NCBI GenBank assembly: GCA_021734345.1
Contig: JAIPJC010000003.1
Coordinates: 1-64,000 of the forward strand
Source: Kiritimatiellales bacterium
GTDB taxonomy: Bacteria; Verrucomicrobiota; Kiritimatiellia; Kiritimatiellales; Pontiellaceae
Length of the DNA stretch: 64,000 nucleotides
Direction of reading: 5' to 3'
Shown here: in pieces, positions 53,039-62,480 of the stretch
How the letters are laid out: every line of letters starts with the position of its first letter
How positions within the stretch are numbered: the first letter of the stretch is position 1
The notes under the pieces: generated by a model
Databases searched by the model: none
Told to the model about the DNA's origin: nothing
Seen by the model: only the letters and a program-made list of their open reading frames with translations
Program-made: the position numbers and the translations under genes

Positions 53039-53833
53039 ATGAAAATGGTTAACAACGCAATTTCCATCGGGTCGGTTTTGGGCATCCCCATTCGGCTGCA
53101 CATCTCGCTGCTGATCGCCGTCGTTCTGGTATCGCTTTTTACCGGTGCAGGGTTGCTGACGATCCTGATTCTGGCGGTCGGGATCTTCGGTAGCGTGGCT
53201 CTCCACGAACTCGGCCATTCCATCGTGGCCCGTGCCAAAGGCGGCTATATCCACGAGATCGTCCTCTACCCTTTTGGCGGGGCCGCCAAGATCTCCAATA
53301 TTCCTTCCCGCCCAGTGGACGAAATCATGGTGGCGCTCGCAGGCCCGGCAGTCAGTCTGGCGCTGGCGCTGCTCTTCAGGCAGATCGAGCTGCTGCGCTT
53401 TCTAGGATATCTGAATGGCATGCTCTTTTTCTTCAACGTGCTGCCCGTATTCCCGATGGATGGCGGGCGCGTGCTCCGCGCCGCCCTGACGATCAAAAAA
53501 GGCCGCGTGGAGGCCACCCGCATCGCGGCAACGGTAGGCAAATATTTTTGTGGCCTGTTTGTACTCGTCGGGCTGTTCGGCTTTCGCGGCCAGCTCTTCG
53601 GCATCATCGGCCCCTACGAACCCAACTTCATGCTCGCCTTCATCGGCTTCTATATCTACCGCGCCGGGCAGATGGAATACCGGATGGTGATGCTGGAGCA
53701 CTCGGTCGGAAACCGCTACGCCGGAATCCGGGAGGAGCAGATTGAGGTCGAGGTAAGTCCGCCTCCCTATGCCCAGAGCGAAAGAGGACCGGGTGCGTTC
53801 AAGCAGAAGCTTCGCGATCTATTCCGCCGCTGA
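53039..53833 (+). CDS. M50-family site-2-protease-type membrane metalloprotease
   Basis: 264 residues, about six membrane helices. The zinc site HELGH is at residues 56-60 and the third ligand region is NVLPVFPMDGGR at 133-144 (D141). LYPFGGAAKI and AGPAVSLALALLF fit the SpoIVFB-like M50 subgroup, whose members cleave substrates within the membrane. There is no CBS or PDZ domain. The gene is followed convergently by the small membrane protein, with a 15-base overlap of the stop ends. The target protein is unknown. Confidence 0.9.
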   Translation: MKMVNNAISIGSVLGIPIRLHISLLIAVVLVSLFTGAGLLTILILAVGIFGSVALHELGHSIVARAKGGYIHEIVLYPFGGAAKISNIPSRPVDEIMVALAGPAVSLALALLFRQIELLRFLGYLNGMLFFFNVLPVFPMDGGRVLRAALTIKKGRVEATRIAATVGKYFCGLFVLVGLFGFRGQLFGIIGPYEPNFMLAFIGFYIYRAGQMEYRMVMLEHSVGNRYAGIREEQIEVEVSPPPYAQSERGPGAFKQKLRDLFRR

Positions 53834-54175
53834 TGTGGCGGTATGAATGTGCGAGCTCGGCTCGTAGATCGCGTTCCGGTCCGAATTCTTGCGCGCGGCG
53901 TACTCCACATACCAGAATTGCCACAGGGCGATCAGGGACAGCAGTACAACAAAAAGGATCAGTAATCCCCACCAGAAGTTCTTTTCGTTGTCCGGCTTCC
54001 GAAACAAATGCAGTAGACGGCGGAACCCCGAGTTCTTTTTACGGCGGCGGCGCTCATGTACATCGAACGTCCGCTTTGACGAAGAACGGCGGCGGCGACT
54101 CACTTTCCGGAAACGGGGATCGTCCGAAGTCATCTGCGCCTGTTCACGGCTTTTATAAATATCGGTCTTGGACAT
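53819..54175 (-). CDS. Small basic single-pass membrane protein
   Basis: 118 residues from MSKTDIYKSREQAQ. The N-terminal ~70 residues are rich in Arg and Lys (VSRRRRSSSKRT, HERRRRKKNSGF), followed by one helix (WWGLLILFVVLLSLIALWQF) and a ~27-residue tail. The positive stretch before the helix suggests a cytoplasmic N-terminus. No family is recognised. It may bind nucleic acid or ribosomes, but there is no direct evidence. It follows waaA by 46 bases and overlaps the protease gene at the 3' end. Confidence 0.65.
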   Translation of the reverse strand: MSKTDIYKSREQAQMTSDDPRFRKVSRRRRSSSKRTFDVHERRRRKKNSGFRRLLHLFRKPDNEKNFWWGLLILFVVLLSLIALWQFWYVEYAARKNSDRNAIYEPSSHIHTATSAAE

Positions 54176-54221
54176 GCTTGGTTCCGTTCTGAAAATGATC
54201 GTGTGACGGTAGCCAAATTTA

Positions 54222-55526
54222 TCAGGAACGTCCAACACTAATCGTATCCAGCAGTTGCACAGTCTTTTGGATCATCCCGCGGTTGTCCGCCACCACGCGC
54301 GCGGCGCGCTCACCAAGCGCGGCGCGGGCGGTTCCATCGGCCAAAAGCCCCTCGATCGCCGTTTCCAGGGATTGGATATCCTCCACCTGGACGAGGGCCT
54401 TTTCCTGAATAAAGACGGGCATCACGGACGGAAAGTTTTCCATATGGGGCCCCACCACAACCGCCTTGCCGCACAGGGCCGGTTCGATCGGATTTTGTCC
54501 GCCGTGTTCGAGCAGGCTCTTGCCAACAAAAATGATGTCGGCGACGGAATAGAAGTGGCCCAGCTCGCCGGTGGTGTCGACAAACAACACGTCCGGTGAG
54601 CCTTCCCCCGAAAACGTACCGAGCTGGCTTCGGCGCTGGAACGCGAGGCCGTGCGCACCTAGGCACTGGACAATGTCTTCGGCCCGTTCGACGTGCCGCG
54701 GCACCAGAACGAGAAATAGTTCGGGATGGCGCGGACGCAGTTTTTTATAGAGTTCGCACAGGACGGATTCCTCGCCCGGCCACGTCGAACCGCCCAGCAA
54801 TACGACGCGATCTTCCGCGATGCCGATAGTGCGCATAACCTCCTGCGCGACCTGTTCGCCGGCTGGATTGCGCTCGGCTACATCGAATTTTACGGTTCCC
54901 ATGATGTGCACGTTGGCGGGCGGTGCGCCGATGCCGATCATCCGCTCGGCGTCGATCTCGCCCTGAACGCAGATCGGATCGATACGCCGCAGCACGTCGG
55001 CCGTCAGTGACTTCAACTTGCGGTAGCCCTTGAACGACCGCTCCGACATACGTCCATTGATAAGCGATACGGGAATGCCCTGCTTGTCCGCCAACCGGAT
55101 CAAGTTCGGCCAGAACTCCCCTTCGACGAGAATCAGCCGAACCGGGTTCACAATCCGCAGCACCTTGCGGATGATAACGGGAAGATCGACCGGAAAATAG
55201 AAAAGCACGTCGCGCGGATCGATCTCCTTGAGGCCTATCGCATGCCCGGTCGAAGTGGTGGTGCTAAGCGCAAAAAACGTGTCGGGATGCGCCGCGCGAT
55301 AAGCCTTGATGAAGCTTAGCGCCACGTAGATTTCGCCGACGCTCACGGCATGCACCCACACGCGGGGATGCTCGCGCAGCTGCGCCTTGGTATTATGCCC
55401 GAAATGGCCGACGCGCTGCTCGAAGTGCTGGAAATATCCGCCACGCTTCAACATGCGCCGCAGGAACTTCGGCAGCATGATCAGGAAGACGACCGGGAAA
55501 AGCAGGTTGTAGACGATCCAAAGCAT
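54222..55526 (-). CDS. waaA: 3-deoxy-D-manno-octulosonic acid (Kdo) transferase
   Basis: 434 residues with an N-terminal membrane anchor (LWIVYNLLFPVVFLIML). It transfers Kdo from CMP-Kdo to lipid A precursor. The family pattern is VWVHAVSVGEIYVALSFIKA, ALSTTTSTGHAIG, DLPVIIRKVLRIVNPVRLIL with VEGEFWPNLI, INGRMSERSFKGYRKL, GTVKFD, LLGGSTWPGEE, and GGQNPIEPALCGKAVVVGPH in the C-terminal half. This shows a Gram-negative envelope with LPS. The length is usual. It is the first gene of a short minus-strand pair with the small membrane protein. Confidence 0.95.
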   Translation of the reverse strand: MLWIVYNLLFPVVFLIMLPKFLRRMLKRGGYFQHFEQRVGHFGHNTKAQLREHPRVWVHAVSVGEIYVALSFIKAYRAAHPDTFFALSTTTSTGHAIGLKEIDPRDVLFYFPVDLPVIIRKVLRIVNPVRLILVEGEFWPNLIRLADKQGIPVSLINGRMSERSFKGYRKLKSLTADVLRRIDPICVQGEIDAERMIGIGAPPANVHIMGTVKFDVAERNPAGEQVAQEVMRTIGIAEDRVVLLGGSTWPGEESVLCELYKKLRPRHPELFLVLVPRHVERAEDIVQCLGAHGLAFQRRSQLGTFSGEGSPDVLFVDTTGELGHFYSVADIIFVGKSLLEHGGQNPIEPALCGKAVVVGPHMENFPSVMPVFIQEKALVQVEDIQSLETAIEGLLADGTARAALGERAARVVADNRGMIQKTVQLLDTISVGRS

Positions 55527-55831
55527 GAAACAAACCTAAATAAACGTCCTAAAATTTCGAGAGGGAGCCAATCTCTTCCTTTTTTGGTGTCACCTTTTGT
55601 GCCACATCCCTCTTACCGAATCAAAACACCCATCAACTGGAAAAGGAAACAAATGACTGCGAAGATACCTTACAGGCTTCAGCGAGGCAAAACGTAAAGC
55701 CTTCGAATTAGCTGATGAACAAGAAACCCGCTTCGAAGCCCTCCATGCCGCAGATGCGGAAAGCAAGTCTCGCCGGTACAGCGCGCCTCGATTAACCCAC
55801 TGAAGAACCGGTGCGCAGAGATATCACGTCG
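55527..55831. other. Non-coding gap with a possible gene remnant
   Basis: A ~44-codon open stretch on the plus strand (about 55657-55800) after an in-frame TGA reads GFSEAKRKAFELADEQETRF and then EALHAADAESKS. It has coding-like codon use but no start with a ribosome site and no recognised family. It may be the remains of a gene. The rest shows no feature. Confidence 0.3.
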
Positions 55832-56746
55832 TCATCTCTGAAAGCTTAGGCTTCGATTGGGAACCCTAGAGTAGAAGCCAACATATCGGTTGTATTTGTT
55901 TTTGAAATCGCTAGGAGTAATCTTCATCACTTTTTTAAACTGGCGGGAGAAAAAGCCACTACTCTGAAAGCCGCAGTCGAAAGCGATCTCTGTAATGTTT
56001 TTGTCTGAGGTTTCCAGTAGTTCCACGGCTTTCATGATGCGCAGACGGAGCAAATACGCGCCCGGAGTTTGCTGTGTTATTTTTGAGAAATTGCTGAAAA
56101 GCGAACGGCGAGACATGTGGGCTCTCTTTGCCAGTTCGTTGATATTGATCGGCTCCGTGTAATGCTGTTCAAGATAACTGAGTGCATTGGCCAGTTGCAG
56201 CACTTTCCTTGCATCGGGCGCGTCGGTTTCGCCGTAAAAACGAGAAAGAAGGGTGAGCAGCAGCAAAAATCCCCCGCTAACCGCCAGTTTGTATCCTGGT
56301 CTTTCCTGTCTTAACTCCATTTCCATTACATCCGTTAGTGCTTTAACCTTTATCATCTGGTCGGGTGTAAGGGTCAGGTGGTGTTTACACGACTGCTGTG
56401 ACCTCAACGTCGGTTCTATGGCAAACAATGCCTGATATCCAGGCATCACTCCGGGATCTAATCGATCCAGTTCGACGACTTGAGGAGCATAGGAAACATT
56501 GATCAGAGTTAAATTATGCGTATCCAAATAGGCGTGAGGGCAACCCGCATGCAGCACGAAAACATCACCCGCATGGAAGTGAAAGGATTGGTTTCGTATC
56601 TTTGTTGTTCCGGATCCATGGATAATGATGGCGATTTCCGAAAAATCATGGGTATGGGTTGGATAATTACCGTGCTCGATCCATGAGCATACATTCAACG
56701 GGAAATCGACGTTTTTGAACGAGGTAAGCTGCATTAATTTTTTCAT
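55832..56746 (-). CDS. AraC-family regulator with cupin sensor (paralogue of 27510-28388)
   Basis: 304 residues. The cupin part reads NYPTHTHDFSEIAIIIHGSG and FHFHAGDVFVLHAGCPHAY; the DNA-binding part reads INELAKRAHMSRRSLFSNFS and ITEIAFDCGFQSSGFFSRQF with ITPSDFKNKYNRY. Most residues in these blocks match the 27510 regulator. It is divergent from the PEP-CTERM gene at 56942, as its paralogue is from a related gene. The C-terminal tail (VGFYSRVPNRSLSFQR) is extra. Confidence 0.9.
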   Translation of the reverse strand: MKKLMQLTSFKNVDFPLNVCSWIEHGNYPTHTHDFSEIAIIIHGSGTTKIRNQSFHFHAGDVFVLHAGCPHAYLDTHNLTLINVSYAPQVVELDRLDPGVMPGYQALFAIEPTLRSQQSCKHHLTLTPDQMIKVKALTDVMEMELRQERPGYKLAVSGGFLLLLTLLSRFYGETDAPDARKVLQLANALSYLEQHYTEPININELAKRAHMSRRSLFSNFSKITQQTPGAYLLRLRIMKAVELLETSDKNITEIAFDCGFQSSGFFSRQFKKVMKITPSDFKNKYNRYVGFYSRVPNRSLSFQR

Positions 56747-56941
56747 GCAAATATCGTATCATATTAATCCCCTTTCACAAGTTCAGTGCTGCACTATCGT
56801 GTCTGTTTTTAGCACTCGTGATGTAGCTTCCCCCGATTATGGCGCTATATTCAAGCCTATGAAAGTAGAGCGAAGGGAAACCGTGTAAGGAATCGGCGTG
56901 GTGCCTATCTGTTTAGGAAAAACACAAAAGGAAGTCAGTTT
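56747..56941. promoter_or_regulatory. Divergent AraC / PEP-CTERM promoter region with shared 16-base motif
   Basis: The motif TGGCGCTATATTCAAG at 56840-56855, 86 bases before the PEP-CTERM start, fits TGGCRCT-N4-TYAAG seen upstream of the genes at 26456 and 27334. AAAAGGAAG before the ATG at 56942 is the ribosome site. A shared regulator type at the two loci supports, but does not prove, that this is its site. Confidence 0.45.
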
Positions 56942-57796
56942 ATGAATAAAATGAGCAAGTTTTTTATAGCGGTCTCGCTAATGATGGTGGCTGTAAATGG
57001 GCAGGCAACCGTCGTGGCATGGAACAATGATTTTAGTGGGGCCATTAACGCCAATTTTACAACCTTTACCGCGGGTGCCGGGGCTTTGGTTTCGCAATCT
57101 GGCGATCAAATGGTTTTAAATACCGGCGGGGCGACTGGAGCCCGGCAAGGCGCAGTCAATACGTTAACGGATGAGACGGGGACGCTTACCCAATTTAATA
57201 GTGCTCCGCTTTATAATTTTTACGATCACCAGGTCAAAGTTCGCTTTGATATAGCCTCAATGACCGGAACGCCTGGTGCAGGGCGGAACGTGTTCTACTT
57301 CACCGTTGGCAATGACAGCGCCGGCAACTATATGCCGTCGACCAGTCTGCTGGATAATGGAGTGAGTATTTCTCTTGAGCAGGTATCTACAGGATGGAGA
57401 CTTACCAGTCTTTCGTATAGTAACGCGACATATATAGCGGGAACGGGCGGAGTGATTGCCAATATAAGCGGAGCTCCGACAGCACTTGTCTACACGCTTG
57501 ATGGAACCCAAGTGGCCATAAGCCTTGAAGGAGCAGCGATTAGCTCAATAGGCAGCGCAGGAAGCGGAACAGTGGGCGGTACTGCATTAACCAGTTCAGT
57601 TGCGGATATTTCAGCGAACATTTCCGATTATCATCTGGCGTTTGGTGCCTACAATTATGGCGCTGTCACAGCAGGTACAGTGGTAACGCTGGATTCTTTT
57701 ATCGCAGAAGCTATTCCTGAGCCGTCCACCTTGGGGCTATTGGTGGTGGTGAGTTCAGTTGCAATTCTAGGATTTCGCAACAACATCTGCATGTAG
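56942..57796 (+). CDS. PEP-CTERM sorting-domain protein
   Basis: 284 residues. Signal peptide MSKFFIAVSLMMVAVNGQA, then a ~230-residue beta-rich domain (NVFYFTVGNDSAGNYM; LDNGVSISLEQVSTGWR; YHLAFGAYNYG), and the sorting tag IPEPSTLGLLVVVSSVAILG followed by FRNN. The domain is different in sequence from the module of the 24028 genes. As with other PEP-CTERM proteins it should be processed by an exosortase and end up at the surface or in exopolysaccharide; the processing enzyme is not in the window. The divergent AraC gene is its probable regulator. Confidence 0.85.
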   Translation: MNKMSKFFIAVSLMMVAVNGQATVVAWNNDFSGAINANFTTFTAGAGALVSQSGDQMVLNTGGATGARQGAVNTLTDETGTLTQFNSAPLYNFYDHQVKVRFDIASMTGTPGAGRNVFYFTVGNDSAGNYMPSTSLLDNGVSISLEQVSTGWRLTSLSYSNATYIAGTGGVIANISGAPTALVYTLDGTQVAISLEGAAISSIGSAGSGTVGGTALTSSVADISANISDYHLAFGAYNYGAVTAGTVVTLDSFIAEAIPEPSTLGLLVVVSSVAILGFRNNICM

Positions 57797-57990
57797 ATTA
57801 TAATGCGCAAGCATCCCTTGTACGATTCTGACAGCGGGGTTTTGTGTGCAGCAATAGACGGCAGATCCCTGATGGTACTTTTCTACCTGGTGTTATTCGT
57901 TTTCCTGATAGAAGTACTGCCAGCAATATAGGGTTTTATTATGGCGATTGTGGTGCGTACCCACTGATACTTCCATCGACGGTATTTTAT

Positions 57991-59796
57991 ATGAATCAAC
58001 CAATTAAGCTAAGGTGCAACGGGGCGGAAGTTGACGATGGGGCACACTGCTGTATCAAACCGAGAACAGGCAGAGTTGTGATCCTGTGGTTGATGTTGAC
58101 GTTGACAGCTTCTCCAAACGTCTCACAAATGCATATTCCAAAAATAGGCGTTGATACGGCCGGAACATATCTGACTCGAAATAAGGAATATGGTGGATTG
58201 GGCTGGGAATTCCCTGCATTCCGTGCAGCGCTGGATGATCTAGGGGCTGAGTTTTTGGTTGATCACTATCTAGAGATCCGCACCGGGGGTTCGTATGAGC
58301 AGAATCAGAAAGAGACTGTAGAGGATATTAAAGCATTGGCTGCATATCTCAAAGCGGACGGAAAAGAGTATATCTGGAATCTTGAGGACGCGAACTTTCG
58401 GATTTCCCGCGAGTATGTTCCCGGACAAAACCTTTATGAGCCCGAACCCGGACTCCATTATCTGAAGATTCCGGACGATTTGTTGCGAGAATTGCAGAAG
58501 ACACCGGAAATTCTTGGTGTTTGCTATGATGAACTGGAGCATATGCAGTTAAGCAACAACCGGTTTACAATGACCTCTTCGGGCGATATACCTTCGATAG
58601 CCGATACATCCGGTCTGACTCTGGCAGAGGCGTATTCTCTGCTGGTGGAGAATCTGAAAAAACTGAAAACGCATTATGATGCGGTCGATAAGTTATGCAT
58701 GGTTGAAAATGTTTGGCCGGTTATGCAGCATATATTTGCCCGTGCGGGCTGGACGCTCAGTCCAAAGCTGCTAAAGGAAAGCTGGATCCCGGTTCCGCTG
58801 GCGATGGTTTTGGGTGCCGCTGCGGAGTACGAGAAGACCGGTTGCGATGTGTGGCTGACTCCGGATCTGTGGTTCCGTGGCAATTATCCCGGACACAGTG
58901 TCGAAGAGTTGCGCAGCGCTCTTCTGGTCGGACACTGGGTCGGAGCGAGCCGGATATATGTTGAGAATCTTGATTATTCCAACCCGGTGGAGGGAAAGCA
59001 TCATGCAGATGCCCATGATATTCAGGGTTCTCTTGTCTTTTTTACCGGAAAAGATAAGTATGAAACAACCCCGTACGGCGAAATTTTCAAATGGTACGCC
59101 CGCGACTACCGATCTAAACATCCGGTTCCGTACACATGGCGGGATGCGCGTTGTAAAGTTGCGATTATCCGTTTTCCCGACTCCTGCTGGGGCCAAAAGG
59201 GAAGTTATTTTCGGGATCGCCTGTTGGGATCCAAGATTGAACAGTCAACACTGGAAACGGAAGCCTGGTTTTCAATCTGGAACCAGCTTTCTCTCGGAAC
59301 GATTCCTGAGGCGGGACTTTCCTTCCACTGCAAAGGTGTTAGCGGGGAAAAAGGACCGCGCTTCTTCTGCCCATCACCCCCTGTTCTTGTTTTTGACCAC
59401 CGGGTGGGTGATGAAATTCCGGATTTTGATTTTCGCGGGGCAGAGGTGCTGTTTTTGACAGGGGTTCAAATATCACCAAAAACTCTATCAGCAGTTCAAT
59501 CTTATGTCGAAAGAACCGGAGCAACAGCTGTTATGCTGAAGTCGCTGGCACCAGACGGATTCAAGTCGAGTACGCGGTTTTTCACGGTTGACTCATTCAA
59601 GGATCCCCGGGTGCATGACGTGTTGAAGCCGTTGCTGCCACCCGCAGATGAAATGCAATTTCTATTCGGGAAATATCAAATTATTTTCAAGGAGATTGAT
59701 CGCGACCGGATCCAGGTTTTTCTGGACGGCAAACCAGTCAGCCCAATTATCAAACCAAACACCAATGCATCTTGTGGGCCGAACGGGGAGAGCTGA
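57991..59796 (+). CDS. Secreted protein of unknown function, possible (beta/alpha)8 hydrolase
   Basis: 601 residues from MNQPIKLRCNG; starts at 57844 (GTG), 58078 (GTG) and 58093 (ATG) are also possible and no strong ribosome site settles it. A hydrophobic stretch (VVILWLMLTLTASPN) may be the signal peptide. The main part, from IPKIGVDTAGTYLTRNKEYG through DLGAEFLVDHYLEIRTGG, YIWNLEDANF, ILGVCYDELEHMQ and LVGHWVGASRIYVENLD, alternates strands and helices like a TIM barrel with possible acidic residues in YDELE. The C-terminal part (FRGAEVLFLTGVQI) is like a glutamine-amidotransferase-type or flavodoxin-like fold of some GH families. I recognise no named family. It lies between PEP-CTERM and GH-A genes and probably acts on polysaccharide. 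Confidence 0.7.
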   Translation: MNQPIKLRCNGAEVDDGAHCCIKPRTGRVVILWLMLTLTASPNVSQMHIPKIGVDTAGTYLTRNKEYGGLGWEFPAFRAALDDLGAEFLVDHYLEIRTGGSYEQNQKETVEDIKALAAYLKADGKEYIWNLEDANFRISREYVPGQNLYEPEPGLHYLKIPDDLLRELQKTPEILGVCYDELEHMQLSNNRFTMTSSGDIPSIADTSGLTLAEAYSLLVENLKKLKTHYDAVDKLCMVENVWPVMQHIFARAGWTLSPKLLKESWIPVPLAMVLGAAAEYEKTGCDVWLTPDLWFRGNYPGHSVEELRSALLVGHWVGASRIYVENLDYSNPVEGKHHADAHDIQGSLVFFTGKDKYETTPYGEIFKWYARDYRSKHPVPYTWRDARCKVAIIRFPDSCWGQKGSYFRDRLLGSKIEQSTLETEAWFSIWNQLSLGTIPEAGLSFHCKGVSGEKGPRFFCPSPPVLVFDHRVGDEIPDFDFRGAEVLFLTGVQISPKTLSAVQSYVERTGATAVMLKSLAPDGFKSSTRFFTVDSFKDPRVHDVLKPLLPPADEMQFLFGKYQIIFKEIDRDRIQVFLDGKPVSPIIKPNTNASCGPNGES

Positions 59797-59886
59797 CCGG
59801 ATGCGATGTCCCTTGATCTTGATGAATGAGACCATCCCTGCCGTTGGGTGATAACCGTCGGCAAAGCGTTCTGGGAAACGGGTTCT

Positions 59887-62409
59887 ATGAATAAGATTTA
59901 CTTAACTTCAGCACTCCTGAGTGCGGCCATGACAGTTTGCGGATCAACGACAGTTCAGTCAGGAAACTGGAATAATAGCGCTGCATGGGACGATGGAGTT
60001 CCGTATTGGAATGACTCCGGAAGCGCGGTGAATGGCGGCTACGCCATTACCATTCCGAGTGGAACAGAAGCTTCGACAAGAGAGATAACGATTGGCGCGG
60101 GTTCCGACGGAACACTTGTTGTCGAAGGAGTCCTTCATGCGAAATGGGGCAATGCGACGTTGGGCGCATGGAACAGTGGAAATGCCAATGGAACCATGAA
60201 GGTTCTTGGAGGGACGGTCGGCGCTGCCACTAATCGTTTTCTTGTTAATATCGGCATGGCCGATGCCGACGGCATTAACAATAGGCATCAAGGAACCCTG
60301 CAGATCGGGGACGGAACTACAGGGGGGTATCTTTATGCGCGGGATATCAGGCTTTTCAATGCAACGAACATGCTGGGCACCTGCCGAATCGACGTACAGG
60401 GCGGAACGCTTGACGCTGCGGGTTATAACGTTGCCGTTGGCTACATGTCCGGCTCAGCGGCTACAGCGTTGATGGAGGTCGGCAGGAATGCGTCAGTAAA
60501 AGCAGGAACTCTGGTTCTTGGCAACGATACCTACGGCTCATCCGCAAGCTTGACCGTAAGCGGAAGTGAGGCCGCTGTTGATATTGCAGCGGATTTCAGC
60601 CTGCTTCAGAGCTCCGAATTGAATGTGGTTTTTGGTACCAATGGAATCAGCACGATAACAGCGAATAAGTTTTGGTTTAGCAATACGGCGGTCATGACTG
60701 TGATCGGCACAAGCGGCATCGCCACGGGACGATATGATCTGGTAACCGGACTGACCGGAGGCTCTGGAACAAACCTTAATTTTAATGTAAACGGATTTGG
60801 TGCCGGCTACACCGTTGACATCTGTACGGACACTTCCGGTGGAGCGCTGACCTACTATGCCGATGTTGCTACCGCATGGCACTTTGAAATGGGGGCCTGT
60901 GAACACCAACTTATGTGGCTGGAAGGCGGTGATCTGAACAAGCAAATGGAACATTTGGACGCGATGTTCTCCGCCGGGGCAAGATGGATCCGCCTCACTT
61001 TGCTTAAACCGTTCGGTCCTAATTTGATTTCCCATATCAAACACTGCAACGAACTGGGCATACAGGTTCTCATCCAGCTGGCAAGTCGACCGGAAATTTT
61101 TCCGCCGGGCACAGAACGCCGTCCGGGGAACCGGGGGGCTGGCGGTGTCGCATGGCCTTCCTACCGCCTGTCAGATCTGGATCTCACATTAAGCGAACAG
61201 TACCTGCGTGAATTTTGCACTCTCCTTCAAACCTCCAATGCTGTCGTATCAGCAATTGAACTTTTCAACGAAATTAATTGGAACGGCTTTAACGGCGACC
61301 TGCCCCTGGTCGATGGTGGACTGTGGATTGATGAGTCCACCCCGTGGGATGATCCTGTGTTTGTGAAATACCGGGAAGGAATTCTCAGAGTGGCGCAGCT
61401 GAGTAGAATAGTCAGAGATCTTGACGATGAATTTTTTAATGGGGCGGTAAAAATCATTACAGCAGGACAAGTTGGATACACAATAAACTCCAATTGGGTG
61501 GCAAGTGTACAGGGAGTGCTCGCATCTCCAGCTTTGACACTAAAACTAATAGAGGGATCCCTCCCCCAGCAGAGCAACGCGACGAATTATTTGCAGTATG
61601 TCGACGGTATTGGAATGCACCTTTATCCTGCTGTGGATATCGGTGCTCAAACAGCTGCCGTCACCGCGTATACCCAGATTGCAACTAATCTTGATCCTCT
61701 TCTGAGCATTTCCGGCGTTGGGACGACAAAACCTTACTGGATCACGGAGACTGGGTACGCCCGTTCTTCCTTCGGTTATAATGAAACAAACCGGCTTGCG
61801 CAGCTCTTGTATTTTCATGATGCATTGGCGCATTATGATCGCCCGAAGAGCGCAGTTGCCGCAACCTTCCTCTACTGTTTCAGCGCAGAGCTCGATCCGG
61901 CTCAGGCGGTTTGGGAAAACAGAACGTTTCTGAAATCCGCCGATATTTTCAAAATCCCTGCGACCGAAAATAAAGTTTGGGAGAGTTATCTGTTCGAAGC
62001 CTGGCAGGTTCAACACTTTGGTGGTCAGGCAAACAATGATCTCTTGGCCGGCGATACGGCTGATTTTGATGGTGATGGTGTCCTCAACCTCTATGAATAT
62101 GCAACCGGAGGAGACCCTGCTGATCCAGGGAATACCGGATATGTGTTGAGGCTGGAACCCGGAGCTACGGGTTCCGTTTTTAGAGTTTTTTACGCGGCTC
62201 GCACAAACGACCCGCAGGTTGCCTGCGAACTGCAATGGAGCGACCACCTAATGCCATCGCCCGTCTGGAAACCGGTCTCAGGCACTGCTTCGTCCACAAC
62301 CGGCACGCAGCTTGAATCCGGCATAGGGAAGTTCGCTTACGATGAAACGTCCCCGGCCTCCAATGGCTTTTTAAGACTCCATATTTCGCGCACAGAAACA
62401 ATGCCCTAA
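59887..62409 (+). CDS. Secreted GH-A clan glycoside hydrolase with N-terminal beta-solenoid
   Basis: 840 residues from MNKIYLTSALLSAAM, with GGAAACGGG upstream. Signal peptide, then a ~300-residue beta-solenoid of G/N-rich repeats beginning SGNWNNSAAWDDGVP, as in autotransporter-like and pectate-lyase-like regions. A (beta/alpha)8 domain of clan A follows: ELFNEINWNG with acid/base E462 after N461, and YWITETGYARSSFGYNE with nucleophile E621. The spacing of 159 residues fits clan A (GH5, GH39, GH30 and relatives). After about residue 720 there is an Asp-rich FDGDGVLNLYEYATGGDPAD and a beta-rich end. It follows the unknown secreted gene and precedes the Tat sulfatase, so the three may act on one substrate. 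Confidence 0.82.
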   Translation: MNKIYLTSALLSAAMTVCGSTTVQSGNWNNSAAWDDGVPYWNDSGSAVNGGYAITIPSGTEASTREITIGAGSDGTLVVEGVLHAKWGNATLGAWNSGNANGTMKVLGGTVGAATNRFLVNIGMADADGINNRHQGTLQIGDGTTGGYLYARDIRLFNATNMLGTCRIDVQGGTLDAAGYNVAVGYMSGSAATALMEVGRNASVKAGTLVLGNDTYGSSASLTVSGSEAAVDIAADFSLLQSSELNVVFGTNGISTITANKFWFSNTAVMTVIGTSGIATGRYDLVTGLTGGSGTNLNFNVNGFGAGYTVDICTDTSGGALTYYADVATAWHFEMGACEHQLMWLEGGDLNKQMEHLDAMFSAGARWIRLTLLKPFGPNLISHIKHCNELGIQVLIQLASRPEIFPPGTERRPGNRGAGGVAWPSYRLSDLDLTLSEQYLREFCTLLQTSNAVVSAIELFNEINWNGFNGDLPLVDGGLWIDESTPWDDPVFVKYREGILRVAQLSRIVRDLDDEFFNGAVKIITAGQVGYTINSNWVASVQGVLASPALTLKLIEGSLPQQSNATNYLQYVDGIGMHLYPAVDIGAQTAAVTAYTQIATNLDPLLSISGVGTTKPYWITETGYARSSFGYNETNRLAQLLYFHDALAHYDRPKSAVAATFLYCFSAELDPAQAVWENRTFLKSADIFKIPATENKVWESYLFEAWQVQHFGGQANNDLLAGDTADFDGDGVLNLYEYATGGDPADPGNTGYVLRLEPGATGSVFRVFYAARTNDPQVACELQWSDHLMPSPVWKPVSGTASSTTGTQLESGIGKFAYDETSPASNGFLRLHISRTETMP

Positions 62410-62480
62410 CCGCCACATGGCTTTTCTTCATCAGGCAGCGGTGTCGATGGGGCAGCACACGAAAACAACGGGAATAAAAA